Assembly: GCA_033961575.1 (NCBI GenBank)
Contig: CM066730.1
Span: forward strand, 151,493,523 to 151,557,522
DNA: 64,000 nucleotides
Direction: 5' to 3'
Source of the DNA: Aselliscus stoliczkanus
Lineage: Eukaryota; Chordata; Mammalia; Chiroptera; Hipposideridae
In this document: piece after piece, positions 11,076 through 21,830 of the stretch
Position numbering within the stretch: position 1 is the first letter of the stretch
Layout of the letters: each line of letters opens with the position of its first letter
Made by a program: the position numbers and the translations under genes
Notes under the pieces: generated by a model
What the model saw: the letters and a program-made list of their open reading frames with translations, nothing else
Databases searched by the model: none
Told to the model about the DNA's origin: nothing

Positions 11076-13019
11076 CTGGACCTAGGGGGCAGCCGGTAGC
11101 CTCACTTGCTCCCCAGAATGGTTGGGGGTACTGCTGTCCTGTACTTATAACCCTGAAGGGAAGGGTGTTGTGGGGAGTGCTCCCTCAGACTCAGGGGGCC
11201 AATCCAGGGCCCTAGCCAGCACAGTTCCTGAAGCCACCTCTGGCCCAGGGAGGAAGCACCAGACTCCTGCGGTGGCACCTCGCTCCCCAAGGACGTTCAG
11301 GCCATGCCCTTCTGGAGGCGCAGGTTGGCTGGGCTGGGGGAGTGTAAGGCTCAGCTGAGGATGGAGTTCTGATGCTGGAGGGGAGCAGGGTGGGAGGGGG
11401 TGCTGAGGCTCAGACAGGACCCTGAGGACAAGTCTTTTCTCAGTTGCTCCTCCCTCTCCAGAAAAAAAAAATGAGGCATCCTGGAATGTCTAAGGTGATG
11501 AAGGCCATGAAATTGTCGTCTCCCCCAGGCAGGTGGCGTCCCCAGGGTGGTTTAATCCGTTAGGCACTGTGGGCAAAGTGGGTACTTGACCTTTCATAGT
11601 CTACAGACACGTTAGAGACCCGAAAGAAAAAGATTATTGGCTCAAAATTAGGGATCCCACAAAACAGAAATTAGTAAATGTTTAAATGACTATTATTATA
11701 AGTGTTGATCAATTAGTCAATGGCAACTCATTAAACTCATATACATCATATACAATGACAAGGCATATACTTATATATTTTACAATATAGTTACATAGTA
11801 AGTGATAGATTTATTATATTGAATGTGGGACACAGGTACAGGTTAATAAGTATCTTATAAAGTACAGTGCCCAGGGAGGTCTTAAACTGTCCAGTGGCCT
11901 CTCCGGTCTTAGCCCTTCGAGGGTGTGTTCTGCTTGGCATTTTGGATGCTTTGTTGAGAAGCTTTTCTCAAGCAGGAGACAAGGGGCCAGGCTCCAGCTG
12001 TGCCACCTCACTCCCCAAAGATGGGGGGTAGCACTGAAGACTTGACAGGAAACAGAACTTGCATCCTGTGATTCTGAGACAGTGAAGCAAGAGCACAGGC
12101 TTTGGAGTCCCCTCTTTTGAGGTCTCTGGCCAAAGGGTAAGGAGGAAGGAGTTCAGTCCTGCCTGGAGGACAAAAGAAACTCCAGCCTCTATCCTATCTG
12201 AGTGTGAGAAAGCCACGTAGATGCCCAGGGAGACTGGGAATTGGCCCAATATGTCCTGTAGGAGCCAGCCTGGGCTTGAGCAGAAAGTTGAGAGCTGAGC
12301 CCAAGAGCCTGGCTTCTGCGACAGGAGGGCTTCTTGGAGTGGGCCACCCTATAATGGCTGTCTCCTGGACACAGTAGGGCGGTGGAAGCCAGGGCTGGAG
12401 CCGTATCGCCTCACTGAGCCCTGCACTTACCAGGTAAAGTCCCTCACCCTCCTCACTGGTCACTTGTGGCCACACTGCGGGTTGGACGCTTCTGCCTTGA
12501 CAATAGGGTTTCTCTCCTGTTACCTGCTCTCCTCTTCTGATCCTGACCCCAGCATGGAGTCCACTGCAACACCAACTGGGCCACGGAGGCTTCTCCCTCC
12601 ACTGGAGAGGAGCTCAAGACTTGACGCTGTCCATGTCCAGCTAAAGCTGACTTTGCTTCCCTCTGAGACCCTCAGGGTTGGAAGCCTTTGCCTGCCCCCC
12701 AGGGATGCTCCTCCCCAAGAGCCTTGTCACACCTCTAGAGGGCTGTTCCTTTTCCAGCATTTCCCTGGCCCAGCCTGGAATGCTGTCTCCCTGGCTGCCT
12801 CACCTGAGCACTTAGGGACTCCATGCCTGTGATCTGCCTCCCTTTTCAAGTGGCAGGGCCTGACTTCCACAACCAGGCTTTGTAGTCACAGCAGGTAGAG
12901 CCAACTTTCTAACCTGCAGCTCTGACTTTGTTCCTCCCGTACCCCAGAACTTTCAATGGTTCCCATCTGCCGAATTCAGTCTCAGCTCCCTGTCCAGCAG
13001 TCAAAGCCTCCCTTCCTGA
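11076..13019. other. Intergenic, nothing recognised
   Basis: Moderately GC-rich unique sequence from 11076 to 11600, an AT-rich stretch at about 11640-11820, then mixed sequence to 13019. No frame has family features. Confidence 0.35.
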
Positions 13020-13270
13020 GGTTTTTTTTTACCTCATATCCTGCACTCCCCTGCAGCCTGAACCACGTGTAGATCCTCAAACAAGCTGCATCTCATGTGT
13101 CTGCTTCAACCTAGGATGCCCTGCCACAACCCACTGCCTGGAAAACACTTACTCTCGTGCCCTGCACAGTTCCTTCCTGACATTCCCATGCCTACCTGTC
13201 AGCTCCCCTCAGGACAACTCCCCAGGATTGCTCTTCTGTTTCTCTTTCTATGTGCCATGGTTTCACTAAC
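13020..13270 (+). mobile_element. L2 3'-end fragment
   Basis: CCTCATATCCTGCACTCCCC, AACCTAGGATGCCCTGCCAC and the CAGCTCCCCTCAGGACAAC section follow the characteristic order of the L2 3' region. Confidence 0.5.
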
Positions 13271-13814
13271 TGACTAATTGAGTTTACAAACACTCAAAAG
13301 TGCCGGTGGCATATCAGACATTACTGGTCACTGGAGACACGACTTGGTCCTGACCCTGCCCATACCAGCCTTAGGGCTGAGGGGTGATGGAGATGGATGC
13401 AGGTGTCATTGGTGCATGGGGAAGAGGACATACACAATTACTCAGTCACATAGAGGTGGGTACAACTTCCAAGCTGATATCGCTCAGGCAAATTTCCAAA
13501 TGTAAGAGAGGCCCTACTGACTCTCTGAGGGATGTGGAAAAGGGTTCACAGAAGAAGTGATATTTGAGGTGGGTCTCAAGAGATGACTAGGAGTTGGATA
13601 GATGGAGAAGACAGAGAAGGTCCTCTAGAATAACTTAAAAATTTCAGAGTATTTTCTCCATTTGCTCCACTCCTGATACAATTGTTATCATTTAAAAAAT
13701 TTTTAACGTGTTTCATTTAAGCCCATAAGACATTATCATTATTGGTTTTCAGAGACAACATTTTTTTACATTGACCCACGTAAAAATGGCTTTCCCTGCT
13801 CCTCATTCCTTCTT

Positions 13815-13965
13815 TTTTTTTAATACATTTTTAAAATTTTTTATTTATTTTTATTTATTTTTTATTTTTTTTGAGGGCAGTGTCACTGGCCCTCATATGT
13901 GGGATCCGAACCGGGGCCGCTGGCTTCCCAAGCCAGCGCTTAACCACCACGCCACCCAGCTGGCC
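13815..13965 (-). mobile_element. tRNA-derived SINE, short form (type A), long A/T tail
   Basis: Reverse copy with GAGGGCAGTGTCACTGGCCC, GGATCCGAACCGGGGCCGC and a CACCCAGCTGGCCC end. The tail, reverse-complemented, is A-rich with TAAATAAA-like units over about 60 bases. A 16-bp direct repeat CTCCTCATTCCTTCTT lies at 13799-13814 and 13966-13981. Confidence 0.95.
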
Positions 13966-14049
13966 CTCCTCATTCCTTCTTGCATTTCAGCCCTTCCATC
14001 TTTATTTTCCATCCTCTGAAGTCCTTACTTCAGAATTTTCTTTGTTAGG

Positions 14050-15530
14050 GGACTGGGACTGCTGGTGACAAATTTTCATAATTTTTGTTACTCTGTAAAT
14101 ATCTTTATTTCAAATTCATTCTTTAATGGTATTTCTCTGACTTCAAAATTATGTGTTGGTAGTTTTCTTTTAGCACATTTCCATTGTTGCTGTTCAGAAG
14201 AAAGTTGACTGTCATTAGCTCTTTAGAGAAAATCTCTTTTCTACTCCTTTGACTACATTTAGGATACTCTCTTTAACTACAAGTTCTGAAGTTTCTCTAT
14301 GGAGCATCCATCTGTGGATTTCTTTTTTATTCACTCTCTTTGAAATTTGTTGGGCCTTTTGAAGCTGTGGATAGGTGTCTTTCATCAGATCTGGAAAACT
14401 CCCCACTATTATCTTTTTCAGGTGCTACTCCTCTCTTATTCCCTTCTCTTCCTGGAAATCTTATTAGATGTATGTTGCACAATCTCATTTTATCTGCTAA
14501 GTTTATATTTCCCATCTCGAACTCTCTTTGCTCTACTTTCTGGATTATTTATTTATTTATTTTAAAGATATTTTATTGGGAAATTGAGGGAGGGGAACAG
14601 CATTGGGGATTCGGGGAAGGGGAACAGACAAGTTGCTGTCCTTTTGTTCTTCAGTCTAGTTGTGGAGGACCTTGCTTCACTGGCCCATGTTGGTATCATC
14701 ATTGGGCTCTTCCCAAGTGAGGCAGATCGGTCGCCGGCCTCTGGACTGCTGCTCACAGCAGCTATTAGCAGCTCATGCTGGCTGCCAGCCATTCACTGTA
14801 GCCTATGGCAGCCCACTGCAGCAGGGGCTACAGCCTATGCCGTCACCGGGGATTCACAGCAGCCCAGCTCCAGGTGGAGCTGTTGTTCACCATCTTAGCT
14901 GTAGAGGGCAGTGTCACTGGCCCTCATATGTGGGACCTGAACCGGGCCGCTGGCTTCCCAAGCCAGCGCTTAACCACTGCGCCACTCGGCCGGCCCTGAA
15001 TAATTTATTTTTTAACCATACTTGTAGTTCCTTAAATCTCACTTCAACTGTATTTAATTTGCTCTTGTTAAACTTATCTGTTGACCTTTAAAATTCCGCT
15101 TACTTTATTTCCAAAACTTTTGTTTGCTTTTTTCTGTAATCTTTTCTCACTTTTTATAGTTTCTTATTCTGTGAAAATATTTTCAAGCTCCTGTTTTATT
15201 TCTTTACACATACAGCATAGTTGTTTTTTAAAGTTGTGCCTGATAATTTTATTTTTTTAATATCTGAAGTTCATATGGGTATGTTTTTCCTGTCTCTTGT
15301 TTCTGGTGGTTCTTACTTTTAGTAGTTTCCTTTTTCTTTGTTTTTATACTGTGAGATGTGTTCATTTTCCTTATGAGAACTCTCTGTGGCTTAAGGTGGG
15401 GACACACTCCTCTAGAGAAGGTCTGCATTCATTTGTGCCAGACATGTGGATTCTATCCACCTGGCTGATAATAGTTCCAGCTTGAGGTTGTTGGACCATC
15501 CAAATAATAGTGATTCAAGCTACTCATCTT
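14050..15530 (-). mobile_element. Old L1 5'-region remnant, antisense, split by a SINE
   Basis: CCATTGTTGCTGTTCAGAAG, TCTGTGGATTTCTTTTTTAT, GGTGTCTTTCATCAGATCTG and, after the SINE, CTCACTTCAACTGTATTTAA follow the antisense order of an old L1 5' region. The long SINE at 14562-14997 interrupts it. Confidence 0.6.
14562..14997 (-). mobile_element. tRNA-derived SINE, long form (type A)
   Basis: The reverse strand has the tRNA-like head (GGCCGGCCGAGTGGCGCAGT), the junction GCCCTCTACAGCTAAGATGG, a roughly 300-base body and a terminal AATTTCCCAATAAAATATCT with an AATAAA. It carries the subfamily segment ACATGGGCCAGTGAAGCAAG. The target was a run of ATTTATTT words, so exact ends are uncertain by a few bases. 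Confidence 0.9.
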
Positions 15531-16099
15531 TACTCATGCTAGGTGGTTACTAATTCTCAGGTTTCCTTGCCATTCACTCTGATCAAAACCAAGGCTTCCT
15601 CTCCTTATAGTATTGAAGGTGAAGGTGGCAAGATCGTGTGGGTTTACTTCGGTTCACTCTTTCATGGTGTTTATAGAGCTTTGGGGTCTGGCTTAATGTG
15701 GAGAAGACATCCTATTATACTCTTCACTGTGGGAAGGTTGTGGTTGTATGTTCTTTGCTCCACATCCCATTTAACTATGAAAATACAGTTCAAGTTTGAC
15801 AGGGTCAACAAATGCTCTCAGGGAAATAAAAAACTACCCTGCTCAGCTAGCCTCTCTGGTTCTTCTCATTAGTTTAGCATTTGACACAATAACTCTACTC
15901 TCCTTTTAGCTCTTTAGTATGTTCAAAAGATTTTTAAAATAGTTTATCCCAAAATCTTGTTTTCAATGGGTACATTGGTCCAAAGAATGAACTTTATCAT
16001 AAGTTTGGAGATGAAAGAAGTCTCTTTCTTGTTCTTATATAAAAGCATTTATACAGTAGTATAATGCAATTATATAGTAGTATAATTCAATTTTTTAAA

Positions 16100-16430
16100 T
16101 CATGAAAATAAATAATAAATTGATTAGAAATTGTATTATATATTTCTTCAAAAATATTAATAAAAGCAATTTTAAAAACTTAAAACCCTGAAATATTGAC
16201 ACTAAAATGTTAACAGTAGTTATCTCCAGGTCTAAGGTAATGGATGATTTTCATTTTCTTCTTTTGGTTTGCCTCTGTTTTATGAAATTTTAAGATTAAA
16301 CATAATTACTTTTGCAATAAAAAAACAAGTAATAAATGGAAAGAAGATATAGTCAATGCATGTAATAGACAATTAATATCCAAAAGGTACAGCAAACTAC
16401 AAATCAATAAAAGAAAAGGTAGACAATACC
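16100..16430 (+). mobile_element. Probable old L1M 3' fragment
   Basis: A-rich sequence with GTTATCTCCAGGTCTAAGGT and GATGATTTTCATTTTCTTCT resembles the L1M 3' end. Weak match. Confidence 0.35.
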
Positions 16431-16433
16431 TTA

Positions 16434-16675
16434 TATTATTGAACACTTACTATTTGGTACTTGCTATGATAAATGCTTTACATGTATTATCTCATTTAAT
16501 CCTTCCAACAACTCTGTGACATATATATTATTTTCTTCCTATTACCAGATGAGGAAACTGAGATTCAGAGAAATGAGGTAACTTGCCCATCATTGCTGAG
16601 TTAGTAAAGGGTAGAGCTGGGGTAGGAACACAGAAGCCTGACTCCAGAGTCTGCTACACTCCTTCACAACACTAC
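16434..16675 (-). repeat. MIR SINE, near full length
   Basis: GAACACTTACTATTTGGTAC, CATGTATTATCTCATTTAAT, CAGATGAGGAAACTGAGATT and GGTAACTTGCCCATCATTGC lie in the correct order for a reverse MIR. Confidence 0.8.
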
Positions 16676-16699
16676 CAACAATCTTATGAAAAGATGTTA

Positions 16700-17345
16700 A
16701 ATTCACTAGGAACTAGGGAATTACAAATGAAACAAAAAAATTTTTGCCACTTTCCATCTATAAGATAGATAAGAACAGTAGGATGTTTCAGACACAGAGG
16801 CAATATCAAGTGTTGATGAGAAAGAAACGTGTAGATTGGTTTATATTTGAAAGAATAATGTAGGAGGATCTAGAAAATTTGAAATTTCTTTAATTCTTCA
16901 ATATGCAAAGTCCACTTTCTTACATAAATCCTAGAAAAAATACTTATATATGGAGAAACATCCAAAGACATTAGTTGCAAAATTGTTTAAATAGTGAAAA
17001 ATTGGAATTCAACAACAGAGAAATGAAATGTGGTATATTCAAATATTTGTCAATTGAAATAGGCAAGGCCTGTGATTATAAAATGGGTGGGTGTCAGAAA
17101 CATTTTGCAGAGTGATACTGACATCATGCTACCATTAAAAATTTAAACTCATATGAGAAAAATTCTATATATTGTTCACTGATACAACTCTGTGTAAGCA
17201 AAAGTTTGAAAACACACCGAACAGACTTGAACCAGACTGGTTGAGTCACAGGAGCTGGGAATATTCAAAGAACACTTCAATTTTATCCGTAATTATTTCA
17301 TCCTTCTTTTAAAAAGACAAGCTGAATATGGCAAAATATTGACAA
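16700..17345 (+). mobile_element. Old L1M/HAL1-type 3' fragment
   Basis: GAAACATCCAAAGACATTAG, TTGCAAAATTGTTTAAATAG and GTGAAAAATTGGAATTCAAC match the 3'-end style of old L1 elements in sense. Confidence 0.5.
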
Positions 17346-17397
17346 GTGTTTACTTTGGGTGTGGAAAATTGGAGTCTGTTGTACTATTTTCTATAAT

Positions 17398-17515
17398 CTG
17401 TGTGTGTGTGTGTACACGTGTGTGTTTCTCTATATATAGTGAGAGAGATAGATACATAAAGATATAAAGAGATATACATACAGACATATATTTTTTCTTT
17501 TATGAAATATATATA
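17398..17515. repeat. Impure TG / AT-rich simple repeat
   Basis: GTGTGTGTGTGTGT, then GAGAGATAGATACATA and ATATATATATTTAT. A short degenerate microsatellite cluster. Confidence 0.7.
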
Positions 17516-18141
17516 TTTATTTTCTCAAAATCGAAGTGAGATTTAAAAGGTAAAACCAAGTAAGAATCAGTTTCACAAACCGAGTCCAGACTAGCTCAAT
17601 TATTAGCCATATTGTTACACAGACATGTCTAAAATAATTTTAGCTTAGATGTTTATAGCACCTAGTGCAAACGGCAGTGCTGAATATTACTTGTAAGTGC
17701 ATGTCAAACAGTAACACATGACTGTGTTCCTGTATAATCTGTCTACTCTTTATGGCATTTTCACCCCCAAATCCTTTACACTGTAGAAAAGCATGTGGAT
17801 ATGTTAAGCATTTGGTTGTGATCATGTTACTTACACTCACATAAACTTCCAAAGGTGAGGAAGCCCAGGAAAGGCAGTAAAGCAATGGCCTTGAACCATA
17901 AGGACATAGTCCTTATAGAAGAAATCCTTTTCTTTCAGTATTCAACTGAGTCATTGGGTAGTGGCAGCTGAAAATTTTCCAACCAATGGAGAGACCTCCA
18001 GTTTAGGGGTGGCCACACCCTCTCCCGGCTGCTCACAGCCTCAGGAAGGCTCAGGTTGATCAGAACTGTTGTATTTTTATGATTCCACATGAGCCCCCTC
18101 AAGTCTGCCCATGACTCTGGACAACTCTGAAACATCCTGGG
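17516..18141. other. 3' flank of the second OR, nothing recognised
   Basis: The interval is AT-rich on the left and balanced on the right. It should hold the 3' untranslated part of the OR on the minus strand. I could not assign a poly(A) site with confidence. Confidence 0.3.
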
Positions 18142-19089
18142 TCATTGAACTGACCCTCTGAGACCGAGTATTTTCAGAAAAGCCCCCTTTACATCCTTGT
18201 TCCGGAGGCTGTAGATGATGGGGTTGAAGAAGGCAGAGACAACATTGTAGAACAGGGCTAACTTCTTGTCCCGCTCTGGGTCATACCAGGAGCCAGGCCT
18301 CATGTACATGATCATGGCTGGCCCATAGAACATGATGACTACTGTGACGTGGGAAGCACATGTGGACAAGGACTTGAGCCTCCCCTGGGATGAATGGTTT
18401 CTCAAGATGGAGGCCAAGATGCGGACATAAGAGGCCAGGATAAGGGAAAGTGGGACCAAAAGCAGTATGAAACCCAAGATGAAGTCTAACCGGTCATTGA
18501 GGGCCGTGTCTGCACAGGCCAACTTCAGGACAGCAGGAACCTCACAGAAAAAGTGGTTTATCTTGCGGGGACCACAATAAGGCAGACGCATGGTGAAGAC
18601 AGTGTAGATCAGGGCCCCAGCTATGCTAATGGACCAACAGACTGTGACTATCTTGATGCAAACGGAACGGCTCATGAGTAGGGTATAGTGAAGGGGGAAG
18701 CAAATGGCCACATACCTGTCATAGGCCATAATGGCATAGAGGACACACTCAGCAATGCCCAGGACCAAGAAGATGAACATCTGGGCTACACAAGCCCCCC
18801 AGGAGATGGTCCTCCTCGGATACACCATATTAACCAACATCTGGGGCATGGTGGTGGAGACATAGCTCATATCCACCAAGGAGAGGATGCTGAGAAAGAA
18901 ATACATGGGTGTGTGGAGGTGTGAATCCAGGTAGATGAGGGTGATGATGAGTCCATTGCCCAGAAGGGTGATGAGGTAGAGGAGGAGAAAGAAAGTGAAC
19001 AAGGCCATTCTGACCTGTGACTCACTGGAGAGGCCAAGGAGGATGAAGTCAGACACAGAGCTGTAGTTCTCTTTGCCAAGGCTCTGCAT
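18142..19089 (-). CDS. Intact olfactory receptor, class II, family 2-like (315 aa)
   Basis: One uninterrupted exon encodes a seven-transmembrane odorant receptor. Landmarks are sequon N8-Y-S, the canonical TM1 LGNGLI with N45, LHTPMYFF, D73, C100, and MAYDRYVAICFP with D124-R125-Y126. The loop-2 block is PYCGPRKINHFFCEVPAVLK with three cysteines spaced by ten. The TM6 entry is KSLSTCASH rather than the usual KAFSTC, and the C-terminal NPIIYSLRNKDVK is intact. The N-terminus (MQSLGKENYSS) and length group it with the pseudogenes at 44539 and 56325, which are also 316 codons. Its immediate 5' flank, however, resembles that of the OR at 4614. A pure (CA)n tract begins 85 bases upstream of the ATG. 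I cannot assign a subfamily or human orthologue. Confidence 0.95.
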   Translation of the reverse strand: MQSLGKENYSSVSDFILLGLSSESQVRMALFTFFLLLYLITLLGNGLIITLIYLDSHLHTPMYFFLSILSLVDMSYVSTTMPQMLVNMVYPRRTISWGACVAQMFIFLVLGIAECVLYAIMAYDRYVAICFPLHYTLLMSRSVCIKIVTVCWSISIAGALIYTVFTMRLPYCGPRKINHFFCEVPAVLKLACADTALNDRLDFILGFILLLVPLSLILASYVRILASILRNHSSQGRLKSLSTCASHVTVVIMFYGPAMIMYMRPGSWYDPERDKKLALFYNVVSAFFNPIIYSLRNKDVKGAFLKILGLRGSVQ

Positions 19090-19110
19090 GGTGATCTGCT
19101 TATTAAAGGC
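19090..19110 (-). promoter_or_regulatory. Predicted splice acceptor just upstream of the OR start
   Basis: On the minus strand the order is CTTTAATAAGCAG, then ATCACC, then ATG. This is nearly the same as the block ahead of the OR at 4614-5552. The pyrimidine tract is poor, so confidence is limited. Confidence 0.45.
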
Positions 19111-19173
19111 AGATGACTTCCCTGTTCTGTCCTGGGTCTTGGGGGAGGGAGGACAGAGTTGACAGAAGCTGAA

Positions 19174-19174
<1 letters not shown>

Positions 19175-19225
<51 letters not shown>
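19175..19225. repeat. (CA)n microsatellite beside the OR start
   Basis: About 25 pure CA units (TG on the OR coding strand), located 86-136 bases upstream of the OR ATG at 19087-19089. Purity suggests length polymorphism. Confidence 0.97.
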
Positions 19226-19227
<2 letters not shown>

Positions 19228-19640
19228 TGCCCAGTAGCTTGCACAGAACTGGCCAAACCTTTGTTGAGTTGGATGAAAAGGGAAAGGCAGCCCTGGCATT
19301 TGAAAATAAGTCAGAAGATCTGGATTCATACCTGTAATAGAATAGAGGATGCCTGACTGTCCACAGGCCCTTCTCTGGAAACCACCTTCACCCATAGAAG
19401 GCAAGACATTAAGTAGGCATGTTTGTAGCAAGGGACCCAGCCAACCCCTATCCACTGCCAAATTCTACCAAGGTGTACACTTGTTCCAGTCCAGAGAATA
19501 ATTCTCTGCTGAGAATTTAAAACGATGACACTGAAAGTCTGTGTCAGTGGGCTGTGGGTGCCTGATGTACTGTCAACCGAGAGCTGGAGTGGTGGTAGCT
19601 CAAAGTCACAGGAGAACTGAAGCTATAGAGAAGAAAAGGG

Positions 19641-19752
19641 GGGCCGGCCCAGTGGCACGGTGGTTGGGCACTGGCTTGGGAAGCCAGAGGCCCTGGTTCG
19701 GGTCCCACATGTGAGGGTCCGTGACACTGCCTTCAAAAAAAAGAAAAAATCT
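19641..19752 (+). mobile_element. tRNA-derived SINE, short form (type A)
   Basis: GGGCCGGCCCAGTGGCACGG start, GGTTCGGGTCCCACATGTGA B-box region, A-rich tail. Flanked by the 13-bp repeat GAGAAGAAAAGGG (19628-19640 and 19753-19765). Confidence 0.93.
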
Positions 19753-19959
19753 GAGAAGAAAAGGGGAGGCCTTGCAGAGATGATTAACAAACAGACATGC
19801 TGGGAAACAGAAAAGAGACCTCACAGCACTGAGTAGCTGAGAGAATGCCTGCTTCCTGACTTGCTACACCCAGTTTCCCTGAGGCCTGTCTGAATTTTGT
19901 TTCTTGTGCTTGGATATTTGTAAGATCTTCTGTTGAATCCTTAAAATTACCACCCATGA

Positions 19960-20320
19960 CCACATTATAAATCCAGCTCTTATCACTTACCCAGCCGTGT
20001 GACCTTGGGCAAGTCCCTTCACCTCCATTGGCCTCTGTCTCCCCATCCGTTAGAGATGAAACCGCTATGGCAGGATAATGATAAAGAGAATATGAGATAC
20101 TGTATGTGTGTCAAGACATTTTACAAAATATCAAATACTAGACAAGTAAAAGGGGTTAGTATAACTGGAATGAGCCTGGAAATCAGAAGACTGGGGGGCT
20201 GGTCCTGACTCTGCCCTGATCTGTTGTGCGATCTTGGGTAACATACCCCTCTGTGAACTGCACAGCCCCACTTTTAAGTGAGGCTGTTGGACCTGACCCC
20301 TCCAGCTCTGCTATTCTTTA
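19960..20320 (+). repeat. Two MIR SINE remnants
   Basis: CTTACCCAGCCGTGTGACCT then GGGCAAGTCCCTTCACCTCC is the MIR core in sense. A second copy follows with CTGCCCTGATCTGTTGTGCG then ATCTTGGGTAACATACCCCT. Confidence 0.65.
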
Positions 20321-20534
20321 TTCAAGGGACACCAGGGTGAAGACCTGTGATTGCACTGGAGCCGTGAGCAGCAAAGGGAGCTGAGCAGTTAGCTGAGTAA
20401 GAGTGTGTCGGCAGGAGGTTCCTTCTGGGACCTGGAGACATGACACCAGAGCATAGGAGAGTACACAGAGTGTAGACTCGGGTGTCCACGCACCTCAGTC
20501 CTGTAGCCTCTTTACCTACTTCTAAGCTGCTTAC

Positions 20535-20650
20535 CCTCTCAGAGTCCTATGTTTATCATCTGTAATGCTTCTTCCATAGTGGAGATTGCATGAAATATAC
20601 CCGGTTTATTGAAAGTGCTCAATAAATGGTAGCAATTTAGATCATAGGAA
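20535..20650 (+). repeat. MIR 3'-end remnant
   Basis: GTTTATCATCTGTAATGCTT, then GAAAGTGCTCAATAAATGGT, is the usual ending of MIR elements. Confidence 0.5.
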
Positions 20651-21515
20651 GCTGAATGGAAGGAAGAATGGAGGGTGGGGAAAAGAACTGCCATGGCATT
20701 TTCAGCCTTCTGGGTTCCAGAGGACAGGACTGAAAATGTGACTATGAGGAGTGATTGCTGCAGGATGATGGTGGAGGTCTGGGAGATGAAAGAGTTTGTC
20801 TGAGGCCGTATGGGCAAAAGAAGATGCTGTGATATTTTTGTGTTGAGCTTTAGGGAATATCAATAGTTGGATGAAGAAGAAATATGTCCCAGATCAGAAA
20901 TGTTTGTGAAGAGGAGAACTAGCATCTTGGGCATTGAAAGGAGAGACGCTCAAGAGATACGAATGGGTCCACAGTGCAAATGGCTACCCCTGAAGCCAGG
21001 ATGATGAGGGCTGCTCACTCCCTCCCTTCACCAGTCCATGCCCCAGACCTGGACTCTTTCAGTGCCCTCTTATTGGCTGCCCTTCCTGGTCCACTCACCA
21101 GCAGATACTGTTTCATCTCTCATGACCTTTCTCATGCCTCCTTAGGCTAGAATTGAAGGCCTTTCCCATCTGGTTCTAAACAATTTTCAAATCCATGTGA
21201 TTCACCAGCACCTCCGTGAGACTTCTGAGCCATGATGTGTTAACAGCACAATCACCAAAAGGATCCTAGTCTGGGCAGCTGGGGGGCCCTCCTGTCTGAG
21301 CCACAGATCTTCCCAGCTACTTGGCTTTCTTGATAACTGCCATATGTACCATGCAGATCTCCACCACCCTTCCCTCCAGCTATTTATCTGCTGGAATGCC
21401 TTCAGTAATCCTTTCTGCTTCTTCACATCCCACCAACCTTCAAGGCTCAGCTTGGGGTTTCCTCCTCCTTACCCGACCAGCCTAGCCTTGTAGATGTCTT
21501 TTTTCTTCTTGTTTG
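20651..21515. other. Intergenic, nothing recognised
   Basis: Unique-looking sequence without family-like frames. About 21000-21480 has a pyrimidine-rich, L2-like flavour that I could not confirm. Confidence 0.3.
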
Positions 21516-21830
21516 TTTGTTTTTTAGTTTCAGGTGTATAAAACAATGTAATAGTTATAGGGCCGGCTGAGTGGCGTGGTGGTTAAGCACTGGCTTGGGA
21601 AGCCAGTGGCCCGGGTTCAGGTCCCACATATGAGGACCAGTGACGCTGCTCTCAAAAAAAAATTTTAAAAATTTAAAACAAACAAACAAAAAAATACAAT
21701 GTAATAGCTATACATTTCACCCCTCACAAAGTGATAACCCCTCTCCCCCAATCTATTGCCCCTCTGATATCATACATATTTATTACAATTCCACTGACTC
21801 TATACTATACTCCATATCCCGTTAGCCTTG
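21516..21830 (-). mobile_element. L1 3'-end, antisense, carrying a SINE
   Basis: TAGTTTCAGGTGTATAAAAC to the left and TACATTTCACCCCTCACAAA to the right of the SINE match the antisense L1 3' end also seen at 39920-40265. Confidence 0.6.
21560..21695 (+). mobile_element. tRNA-derived SINE, short form (type A)
   Basis: GGGCCGGCTGAGTGGCGTGG start, GGTTCAGGTCCCACATATGA and a long A-rich tail. The 17-bp direct repeat ACAATGTAATAG(T/C)TATA (21543-21559 and 21696-21712) differs at one base. Confidence 0.93.

Noticed and set aside
10239..11085. Cluster of frames over 100 codons on both strands
   Set aside because: All derive from the purine-rich tract, which lacks stop codons in several phases because of composition.
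19159..19461. His/Thr- and Cys/Val-repeat frames over the CA tract
   Set aside because: Direct translations of a dinucleotide microsatellite.
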